A stretch of 64,000 bases of DNA from contig CAVLDO010000002.1 of the NCBI GenBank assembly GCA_963662035.1, forward strand, positions 1-64,000, written 5' to 3'. The stretch comes from Equibacterium sp963662035 (GTDB lineage Bacteria > Bacteroidota > Bacteroidia > Bacteroidales > UBA932). Under the pieces are notes generated by a model. It saw only the letters and a list, made by a program, of their open reading frames with translations. It did not search any database and was not told the origin of the DNA. Within the stretch, counting starts at the first letter, position 1, and the number at the start of each line of letters is the position of its first letter. Shown here piece by piece: positions 34,758 to 42,046 of this stretch. Made by a program: the position numbers and the translations under genes.

Positions 34758-36245
34758 CTAATTGGCGTGGTAGAGACGCTTGCTCTGATATACCGGCTCG
34801 CTTGTGAGGTTTATTCCAAGCTTGCGCAGGGTGGAGACATCCACGCCCGATAGAATCACGCTGGAATGGGCCTCGCAGCAGCGCAGGTCGTCAAGTTTGT
34901 CAAGGGCGTTGCGCGCATTGATGTCGGTCAGGGCGCAGATAGAGAGGGCCAGCAGCACCTCGTTCACGTGCAGCCGGGGATTGCGGTGCCCGAGATGGGC
35001 CGTTTTGAGCTTGCAGATGGGCTCTATCACCAGCGGTGAAATCAGCCTGACTTCGCCGGGAATCTCCGCCAGATATTTGAGGGCGTTGAGCAGCATCGCC
35101 GAGGTGGCCCCCAGCAGTTCGCTGGTCTTGCCGGAAATCAGAGTGCCGTCGTTCATCTCGATGGCTGCGGCGGGCAGCCCGGTGTTTTCCGCCACTTCGT
35201 TGGCCAGCACAGCCACCTTGCGGTTGGAGAGGGAAATCCTGGCCTGCTCCATAATCATCTCGAGTTTGGAGAGCTGGCCGGGGTCGGCATTGGCGGTGCG
35301 CACCTGGCAGGCGGCGGCGTAGTAGCGGCGGATAATCTCGCGGCAGGAGGCATCGCACACCGCCCCGTCGTCTATGATGCAGTCGCCGATCATATTCACG
35401 CCCATATCGGTGGGTGATTTATATGGCGACTCGCCGATTATGTTCTCCAGGGTCTGGTTAAGCACCGGGAAGATCTCCACATCACGGTTGTAGTTCACCG
35501 CAATCTTGCCGTAGGCCTCCAGGTGGTAGGGGTCAATCATATTCACATCTTCCAGGTCCACCGTGGCCGCCTCGTAGGCGAGGTTCACCGGGTGCTTGAG
35601 CGGCAGGCTCCACACGGGGAAGGTCTCGTACTTGGCGTAACCCGCCTTCACGCCCCGCTTGTTTTCGTGGTAGAGCTGGCTCAGGCAGGTGGCCATCTTG
35701 CCGCTGCCGGGGCCTGGTGCTGTGACCACCACAAGGCGGCGGGTGGTCTCTATGAAGTCGTTCTTGCCAAAGCCTTCATCGCTCAGGATCAGCTTGGAAT
35801 TGGAGGGGTAGCCGGCAATGGGGTAGTGGCGGTAGACCTTGAGCCCCAGCGCCTCCAGCTTTTTCTGGTAGGCGATGGCGTTGGCCTGATGGTCAAAGCG
35901 GGTCAGCACCACGCTGCTCACATAGAGCCCGTAGCCTCGGAAGGCGTCTATCAGGCGCAGCACATCCATGTCATAGGTTATGCCCAGATCGCCCCTGATT
36001 TTGTTTTTCTCTATGTCGCCGGAGTTTATCACCAGCACCACCTCGGCCTCGTCCTTGAGCTGGCGCAGCATCGTGATTTTGCTGTCCGGCGCAAATCCGG
36101 GGAGCACGCGGCTCGCGTGATAGTCGTCAAAAAGTTTTCCTCCGAATTCAAGGTAGAGCTTGTCGCCGAACATAGCGATGCGCTCCTTGATTTTATTCGA
36201 CTGAATAGCAAAGTATTTATCCTTGTCGAAACCAAGTCTGTTCAT
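34758..36245 (-). CDS. DUF1846 family protein
   Basis: A 495-residue protein, the full usual length of the DUF1846 family (cytoplasmic, known only from crystal structures; function unknown). Family blocks are GFDKDKYFAIQSNKIKERI at the start, LEFGGKLFDDYHASRVLPGF, the nucleotide-like loop VVTAPGPGSGKMATCLSQLY, and AACEI-type downstream segments. I set the start at ATG 36245, which gives the family N-terminus MNRLGFDKDKY and stands 24 bases after a -7 box; a much longer frame runs on upstream through the antisense of the DJ-1 gene and is not coding. Confidence 0.9.
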   Translation of the reverse strand: MNRLGFDKDKYFAIQSNKIKERIAMFGDKLYLEFGGKLFDDYHASRVLPGFAPDSKITMLRQLKDEAEVVLVINSGDIEKNKIRGDLGITYDMDVLRLIDAFRGYGLYVSSVVLTRFDHQANAIAYQKKLEALGLKVYRHYPIAGYPSNSKLILSDEGFGKNDFIETTRRLVVVTAPGPGSGKMATCLSQLYHENKRGVKAGYAKYETFPVWSLPLKHPVNLAYEAATVDLEDVNMIDPYHLEAYGKIAVNYNRDVEIFPVLNQTLENIIGESPYKSPTDMGVNMIGDCIIDDGAVCDASCREIIRRYYAAACQVRTANADPGQLSKLEMIMEQARISLSNRKVAVLANEVAENTGLPAAAIEMNDGTLISGKTSELLGATSAMLLNALKYLAEIPGEVRLISPLVIEPICKLKTAHLGHRNPRLHVNEVLLALSICALTDINARNALDKLDDLRCCEAHSSVILSGVDVSTLRKLGINLTSEPVYQSKRLYHAN

Positions 36246-36269
36246 AAAAGTATGTGGAATGATGTGGTG

Positions 36270-36277
36270 CAAAAGTA
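36270..36277 (-). promoter_or_regulatory. -7 box TACTTTTG of the DUF1846 gene
   Basis: Minus-strand match to TAnnTTTG, only nine bases from the opposing DJ-1 box at 36287-36294. Confidence 0.65.
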
Positions 36278-36286
36278 GCATTTTTT

Positions 36287-36294
36287 TAACTTTG
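36287..36294 (+). promoter_or_regulatory. -7 box TAACTTTG of the DJ-1 gene
   Basis: Match to TAnnTTTG, 23 bases before the ATG at 36318. Confidence 0.65.
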
Positions 36295-36317
36295 GGCATC
36301 ACGCACATCTTTTTTTT

Positions 36318-36896
36318 ATGAAAGGGATATTTATTTTTCTTGCCGACGGCTTCGAGGAGGTCGAGGCAATCGCCACTTTTGACATACTGCGCCGCGCCGG
36401 AATCGACGCAAGGACAGTCTCCATTTATGACAATTCCCTGGTGGAGGGGGCGCACGGACTGCAGCTTATAAGCGACCTCTGCTGGGAGGATTTCGAGCTG
36501 AACGCCGGCAGCGACGCGGATCACGACGACTTTATGATATTTCCGGGCGGGATGCCCGGCGCAAAGAATCTGGCGGAGTTCTCCCCGCTGATGGAGACGC
36601 TCGCCGCGCACTATGCCGCCGGGGGCGGTGTGGCTGCCATCTGCGCCTCTCCTGCAGTGGTGCTTGCCGCTCAGGGAAAGACCTTCTTTGGATGTGAGAT
36701 GACCTGCTACGACGGCTTTGAAGGGGCTCTGGCGCAGGCCGGCATCTGTCACAAGGCCCAGGGCAGCGTCACCTGCGGCAGGGTCATCACAGGCCGGGGT
36801 CCCGGCTATGCCGCCGAATTCGCCCTGGCAATCGTCGCCGCCGTCAAGGGCAGGGAGAGTGCCGCGGCAATCGAAGCCGGATTCACCCCCAGGTAG
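36318..36896 (+). CDS. DJ-1/PfpI family protein
   Basis: A 192-residue DJ-1/ThiJ-like protein (YajL-like). It has FLADGFEEVEAIATFDILRRAG at the start with the conserved acidic residue, FPGGMPGAKNL, the nucleophile-elbow cysteine in AAICASPAVVL, and the C-terminal TGRGPGYAAEFALAIV. The family contains glyoxalase/deglycase and redox-chaperone proteins; the exact activity cannot be told. It is divergent from DUF1846 with closely opposed -7 boxes. Confidence 0.9.
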   Translation: MKGIFIFLADGFEEVEAIATFDILRRAGIDARTVSIYDNSLVEGAHGLQLISDLCWEDFELNAGSDADHDDFMIFPGGMPGAKNLAEFSPLMETLAAHYAAGGGVAAICASPAVVLAAQGKTFFGCEMTCYDGFEGALAQAGICHKAQGSVTCGRVITGRGPGYAAEFALAIVAAVKGRESAAAIEAGFTPR

Positions 36897-36924
36897 ATAG
36901 CTTGCGCGCCCGGAATGCGGATTC

Positions 36925-37866
36925 CTACTGGGCGAGGGCGTCAATCACGCGGAAGATGAGGCGCGTGCGGCGGGCGAGAACCTCGCCGTTTACTATCGCG
37001 GGGGTGTCGGTGGTCTTGAGCGTGTGATTGTGGAACCCGGAGGTGAACAGAAGCGCCGGTATCCCCTTCTTGGAAAAAGAGTAGTGGTCGCCCAGCTTGT
37101 ACATCATTTGGGTGAAGTCGTCGCTGCCATAAAAGGTGTAGTCTATCTCAAGGGCATCGCCCCCCGCTTTATTGCACGAATCAATCAGATCCCGGCTGCT
37201 GCGGGGCAGTGTGCCGCGCCCCAGCACTATCATATAATCGCTCCCGTACCCTTTTGGCGGCACCAGCGTGCTGCCAAGGATATCCATATTCACGTTGCAG
37301 ATTATTTTGTCCGGAGCAACTGGCAGGGTGCTCATGAAGTGCTCGCTTCCCGCCATACTGTATTCCTTGCCGTCAAAGAGGGCGAACAGTATGTTGACCC
37401 CCGGGCCCACGCTGTCGCGCCGCATCCGGCTGAACATCTGAGACAGTGTCAGCAGCGCAGAAACTCCCGATGCGTTGTCGTCGGCGCCGGGATAGGTCTT
37501 CCCCTTGATGGTGCCAAGATGGTCGTAGTGGGCCGAAACCACCACATACTTGTCGCTGACGCCAAGGGCGGGGACTACCGCCAGTATGTTTTGCATCTGC
37601 ACCCCTCCCTTGTGGTAGAACTTCTGCGTGCTCTGGTAGAAGAAGGGCTGCACCTGCAGCTGGTCCAGATAGTTCAGGATGTAGCGGCGGGCATTGGCAC
37701 TGCCGTCGCTTCCGGAGGCGCGCCCCGCCATAATTGAGTCGCACAGATGTTCTACAATGCGCATCTGGCTCGCCGAATCGGCGATGGCTTCATATTCTGA
37801 ATGCTGCTGACCGAAGAGGGGCAGAGCCATCAGCAGAGCCGCCAGCAGAGAGAGTCTCTTTTTCAT
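36925..37866 (-). CDS. M28-family metallopeptidase-like exported protein
   Basis: A 313-residue protein with a signal peptide (about 1-19, LLAALLMALPLFGQ) and an M28 aminopeptidase fold. Zinc-site residues appear as His113 in SAHYDHLG, the bridging Asp129 in GADDNASG, Glu168 in FDGKEYSMAGS, Asp in CNVNMDILGS and a His in GFHNHTLKTTDT. In active M28 enzymes the segment is normally an adjacent Glu-Glu pair, the first being the general base; here that position is Lys167. The enzyme may therefore be inactive or use another base. It is divergent from uvrB. Confidence 0.85.
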   Translation of the reverse strand: MKKRLSLLAALLMALPLFGQQHSEYEAIADSASQMRIVEHLCDSIMAGRASGSDGSANARRYILNYLDQLQVQPFFYQSTQKFYHKGGVQMQNILAVVPALGVSDKYVVVSAHYDHLGTIKGKTYPGADDNASGVSALLTLSQMFSRMRRDSVGPGVNILFALFDGKEYSMAGSEHFMSTLPVAPDKIICNVNMDILGSTLVPPKGYGSDYMIVLGRGTLPRSSRDLIDSCNKAGGDALEIDYTFYGSDDFTQMMYKLGDHYSFSKKGIPALLFTSGFHNHTLKTTDTPAIVNGEVLARRTRLIFRVIDALAQ

Positions 37867-37895
37867 AACGGCTGCGAATTTAGCAATTTCTTGAG

Positions 37896-37903
37896 TACAT
37901 TTG
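37896..37903 (+). promoter_or_regulatory. -7 box TACATTTG of the uvrB-rsh-uvrA operon
   Basis: Match to TAnnTTTG, 22 bases before the uvrB ATG at 37926. Confidence 0.65.
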
Positions 37904-37925
37904 CACCTTGATATGCACTATCGCG

Positions 37926-39929
37926 ATGGCAGAATTCAAATTACATTCTCCCTATACCCCCACCGGCGACCAACCGCAGGCCATCGAACAGATTTGTGCC
38001 GGCTTCAATGCCGGAGTCGGGGCGCAGACGCTGATGGGGGTCACGGGCAGCGGCAAGACCTTCACCATGGCCAACGTGATTGCCCGCCTGCAGCGCCCGG
38101 CCCTGATTCTGAGTCACAACAAGACCCTCGCGGCCCAGCTCTACAGCGAATTCAAGGCCTTTTTTCCGGAGAATGCGGTGGAATATTATGTGTCGTATTA
38201 CGACTACTACCAGCCCGAGGCCTATCTGCCCACCACCGACACCTATATCGAGAAAGACTTGAGCATCAACGATGAAATTGAGAAACTGCGCCTGTCCGCC
38301 AGCAGCGCCCTGCTATCGGGACGGCGGGACGTGATAGTGGTTTCTTCCGTATCCTGTATGTACGGCATCGGCAATCCGGAGGATTTCCACAGCAGCACCG
38401 TGCAGATAGAGCGCACAAGCCAGATGCCCCGCAGCAAGCTGCTCTACGCGCTGGTGGACGCCCTCTACAGCCGCACAGAGGGGGAGTTCAAGCGGGGCTG
38501 CTTCCGCGTGAAGGGGGAGAGCGTGGACATATTCCCCGCCTATAGCGACTATGCCTGGCGCATCATCTTCTGGGGCGACGAGGTGGATTCGATAGAGATG
38601 ATAGACCCCGTAAGCGGAGCCACGATCAGCAGCGCCGACAGCGTCACAATATACCCGGCCACCAACTTCCTCACCACAAAGGAACGCTCCGAAAGGGCGA
38701 TTGACCAGATTCTTGCCGATATGGTGGACCGCTGCGACTATTTCAACAGCGTGGGGCGGCACCACGAGGCCAACCGCCTGCGCCAGAGGGTGGAGTATGA
38801 CGTGGAGATGATAAAGGAGATAGGCTACTGCTCCGGCATCGAGAACTATTCCCGCTACTTTGACGGACGCAGCGCCGGGCAGCGCCCCTTCTGTCTGATA
38901 GATTATTTCCCTGATGACTTTCTCACCTTCATAGACGAGAGCCACGTCACAATCCCCCAGATAAGGGCGATGTACGGCGGCGACCGCAGCCGCAAGGAGA
39001 CCCTGGTGGAGTATGGCTTCCGCCTTCCCGCAGCGGCTGACAACCGCCCGCTGAAGTTCGACGAATTCTACAACCTGGTGGGGCAGAGGCTCTATGTGAG
39101 CGCCACCCCAGGCGACTACGAGCTCAACGAGTCGGGCGGCGTGGTGGTGGAGCAGATAGTGCGTCCCACCGGCCTGCTGGATCCTCCGATAGAGGTGCGC
39201 CCTTCCAAGAATCAGATAGACGACCTGATGGAGGAGATAACCCTGCGCGCCGAGCACGACGAGCGGGTGCTGGTCACCACCCTCACCAAGCGTATGGCGG
39301 AGGAGCTGGAGAAATACCTGACCCGCAACGAGGTCCGCTGCCGCTACATCCACTCCGATGTGGACACTATGGAGCGGGTGGAGATAATAGACGATTTCAA
39401 GGCGGGCCGCTTTGACGTCCTGGTCGGGGTCAACCTGCTGCGAGAGGGGCTCGATATCCCCTCGGTGTCGCTGGTGGCAATTCTGGATGCCGACAAGGAG
39501 GGCTTCCTGCGCAGCGACCGAGCCCTGACCCAGACTGCCGGCCGCGCCGCCCGCAATATAAACGGCAAGGTGATATTCTACGCCGACACAATCACCGGCT
39601 CGATGCAGGCCACTATAGACGAGACCAACCGCCGCCGAGCCAAACAGCAGGCCTACAACAAGAAGCACCACATAACCCCGCATCAGGTGGGGGGCGGCGC
39701 TGCGGCGGCCCTGCGCATCGGGACAGATTATAAAGACGAGCCGGCAAAACGTGCTCAATTTTTGCAAGAAGACCCCGTCGTGGCCTCTATGGACCGCGCC
39801 GGGCTGGAGAAGATGATCGCCGCAGCCAAGAAGAAGATGGAGGAGGCGGCTTCGCGGCTCAGCTTTATGGAGGCCGCCAAGTTTAGAGACGAGATGAATA
39901 CCCTTAAAGAGATACTGGCAAAGAAATGA
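37926..39929 (+). CDS. uvrB: UvrABC excinuclease subunit B
   Basis: Damage-verifying helicase-like subunit of nucleotide excision repair. The 667-residue protein has the N-terminal FKLHSPYTPTGDQPQAI, Walker A GVTGSGKTFTMAN, the damage-wedging beta-hairpin region with YYVSYYDYYQPEAYLP, the DESHVTIPQ box, GVNLLREGLDIPSVSLVAILDADKEGFLRS, TQTAGRAARN, and a C-terminal UVR coiled segment that binds UvrC. I chose ATG 37926 (MAEFKLHSPY) over a TTG six codons upstream. Its TGA overlaps the ATG of the rsh gene (ATGA), so translation is probably coupled. Confidence 0.97.
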   Translation: MAEFKLHSPYTPTGDQPQAIEQICAGFNAGVGAQTLMGVTGSGKTFTMANVIARLQRPALILSHNKTLAAQLYSEFKAFFPENAVEYYVSYYDYYQPEAYLPTTDTYIEKDLSINDEIEKLRLSASSALLSGRRDVIVVSSVSCMYGIGNPEDFHSSTVQIERTSQMPRSKLLYALVDALYSRTEGEFKRGCFRVKGESVDIFPAYSDYAWRIIFWGDEVDSIEMIDPVSGATISSADSVTIYPATNFLTTKERSERAIDQILADMVDRCDYFNSVGRHHEANRLRQRVEYDVEMIKEIGYCSGIENYSRYFDGRSAGQRPFCLIDYFPDDFLTFIDESHVTIPQIRAMYGGDRSRKETLVEYGFRLPAAADNRPLKFDEFYNLVGQRLYVSATPGDYELNESGGVVVEQIVRPTGLLDPPIEVRPSKNQIDDLMEEITLRAEHDERVLVTTLTKRMAEELEKYLTRNEVRCRYIHSDVDTMERVEIIDDFKAGRFDVLVGVNLLREGLDIPSVSLVAILDADKEGFLRSDRALTQTAGRAARNINGKVIFYADTITGSMQATIDETNRRRAKQQAYNKKHHITPHQVGGGAAAALRIGTDYKDEPAKRAQFLQEDPVVASMDRAGLEKMIAAAKKKMEEAASRLSFMEAAKFRDEMNTLKEILAKK

Positions 39930-42046
39930 TACCTGAAGAGATCAAAAGCATCTGTGCCGAGTACGGCGACGGGGAATGCGACAAGATAATCGCCGCATAC
40001 AACCTTGCGGAAGAGACGCTGCGCGGCAAGATGCGCAGCAACAACCACCCTTTCATAGAGCACGTGATAGGCACGGCCAAGATTGTGAGCCGGGAGATAG
40101 GCCTTGACGCAAGTTGTGCGGCGGCGGTGTTCCTGCATGAGGGCAGCCGGCTGAACCCCGCGCTGCTGGAGTCCTACACTCTCGATGCCACCGCGCTGCA
40201 GCTGGCCCAGAGCCTGAACAAGATTTCCCAGATAAAGCCCCGCGACACGATGCTCGAGGCCGACCGCTACCGCAAGCTGATAGCCAATTACTCCACCGAC
40301 CCGCGGGTTTTCATCATAAAGCTGGCCGACAGGATGGAGATAATGCGCTCGCTCGCCATCTTTCCCAAGAGCGACCAGGCCCGCAAGAATGCCGAGACAA
40401 TGCTGCTCTACATTCCGCTGGCCCATCAGGCGGGTCTGTACAACATCAAGAGCGAGCTGGAGGATCTCTGGCTGAAATATGCCTACCCTCAGAGCTGGCG
40501 TGCCATTACCAATTATCTCAAGGCGACGGAGCGGGAGCGCAACACCCTGGTGGACACGTTCATCAGGCCGCTCGAAGCCAAAATCTCCGCGAAAGGGATA
40601 AAATACCACCTCAAAGTGCGCACAAAGAGCGCCTACTCCATCTGGAAAAAGATGCAGGCGCAGAACATCCCCATCAGCGAGGTTTACGACGTGTTTGCCA
40701 TCCGCTTCATAGTGGATGTGCCGCGCGAGAGCGAAATCTCCACCTGCTGGGATCTGTTCGCCCTGGTCACCGAAAAATATCAGCAGGACGAGCGGCGGCT
40801 GCGGCAGTGGCTGGAGAGGCCCAAGCCCAACGGCTACCAGTCGCTCCACTGCACGGTGAATGTCGGCGGACAGTGGGTTGAGGTGCAGATCCGCAGCGAG
40901 CGGATGGATTATGAAGCGGAGCTTGGCGGCGCCTCCCACTGGTCATACAAAGGGGTCAAGCGCGACGCGCTGATAGGGGAGTGGCTCGCCAACGTGCGCA
41001 GCCTGATGGAGAGCCCCGACCACAACACCTATCAGGATGCGGAGGACAACCTGCTCCGGCAGGATGTGTTCGTGTTCACCCCCGAGGGGGAGCTGCGGCA
41101 GCTCAAGGCGGGCAGCAGCGTGCTGGACTTTGCCTTTGACATCCATTCCAATCTCGGGCTCAAGTGCACCGGCGGCCGCATCGGCGGCAAAATGGTTCCC
41201 ATTCGGGAGAAACTCAAGACGGGTGATATGGTGGAGATTCTCACCTCCAAAAACCAGAAGCCCTCGGAGGACTGGCTCAATTTTGTGGTAACAAGCAAGG
41301 CGCGCGCAAAAATCAAGCAGAAGCTCAAGGAGAGAGAGAACGCCCTTGCCCGCGAGGGGAAGGAGATTCTGGAGCGACGGCTCAAGAACTGGAAAATGAC
41401 CGCCACCGACGAGCAGCTCACCTCCCTCATCAAAAAATACAAGTTCCGCACGGCCAACGAGCTTTTCGGTGCCATAGGGGCTGAAAAGATAGATGTGGCA
41501 GATATCAAGGCGGAACTTCTCAAGGAAAACTCCGAGACGGTGACCTCCGCAGTTGAAGAAAGAGGCGGAGGCCATCGCGACAGCGGCCCCAAAGATTATC
41601 TTGAAATCGGCGGCAACGCCTCGCTCAGCGGGGTGGACTACAAGCTGGCCAAATGCTGCAACCCCGTTTACGGCGACGACGTGTTCGGCTTTGTCACCAT
41701 CAGCGAAGGAATCAAGATACACCGCCTCTCGTGCCCCAACGCCGCCCGTCTGATAGAGAACTATCCGCACAGGGTGCAGAAGGTGCGCTGGAAAAAAGAT
41801 GCCGGAGGCTCCAGCCGGCAGGTGATGCTGAAAATCATAGTGGACGAGGAGAGCGCCACCGGCGAGGTCCTCTCGCTGATAAGTTCTTATCACGCGCTGG
41901 TGCGCAAGTTCATCACCGGCGAGAGAGACAGGCGGGGCGAGACAGAGCTTCTGGCCACCGTGTTTGTCTCAAGCGATCTGGTGCTGGACCGCATTCTGGC
42001 AGGCCTGCGCCGCCTGAAAAACGTGAAACAGGTCACAAAACAGTAG
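39926..42046 (+). CDS. RelA/SpoT-family (p)ppGpp synthetase with degenerate hydrolase domain
   Basis: A 706-residue long RSH protein. The HD hydrolase region keeps the HPFIEH and KLADRMEIMRSL segments, but the catalytic HDxxED motif reads HEGSRLN, so hydrolysis is probably lost. The synthetase domain looks intact: RTKSAYSIWKKM, VYDVFAIRFIV, PKPNGYQSLH and WVEVQIRS. Then come TGS (VFVFTPEGELRQLKAGSSVLDFAFDIH), a zinc/helical region with KLAKCCNPVYGDDVFGFV, and a C-terminal ACT domain. It thus looks RelA-like, making (p)ppGpp when ribosomes stall. It overlaps uvrB by four bases and abuts uvrA with no gap, so it is embedded in a repair operon. Confidence 0.92.
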   Translation: MIPEEIKSICAEYGDGECDKIIAAYNLAEETLRGKMRSNNHPFIEHVIGTAKIVSREIGLDASCAAAVFLHEGSRLNPALLESYTLDATALQLAQSLNKISQIKPRDTMLEADRYRKLIANYSTDPRVFIIKLADRMEIMRSLAIFPKSDQARKNAETMLLYIPLAHQAGLYNIKSELEDLWLKYAYPQSWRAITNYLKATERERNTLVDTFIRPLEAKISAKGIKYHLKVRTKSAYSIWKKMQAQNIPISEVYDVFAIRFIVDVPRESEISTCWDLFALVTEKYQQDERRLRQWLERPKPNGYQSLHCTVNVGGQWVEVQIRSERMDYEAELGGASHWSYKGVKRDALIGEWLANVRSLMESPDHNTYQDAEDNLLRQDVFVFTPEGELRQLKAGSSVLDFAFDIHSNLGLKCTGGRIGGKMVPIREKLKTGDMVEILTSKNQKPSEDWLNFVVTSKARAKIKQKLKERENALAREGKEILERRLKNWKMTATDEQLTSLIKKYKFRTANELFGAIGAEKIDVADIKAELLKENSETVTSAVEERGGGHRDSGPKDYLEIGGNASLSGVDYKLAKCCNPVYGDDVFGFVTISEGIKIHRLSCPNAARLIENYPHRVQKVRWKKDAGGSSRQVMLKIIVDEESATGEVLSLISSYHALVRKFITGERDRRGETELLATVFVSSDLVLDRILAGLRRLKNVKQVTKQ

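Noticed and set aside
36246..36944. An N-terminal extension of about 230 codons in front of the DUF1846 protein.
   Set aside because: It runs antisense to the DJ-1 gene and across both -7 boxes; the DUF1846 family starts at the Met encoded at 36245.
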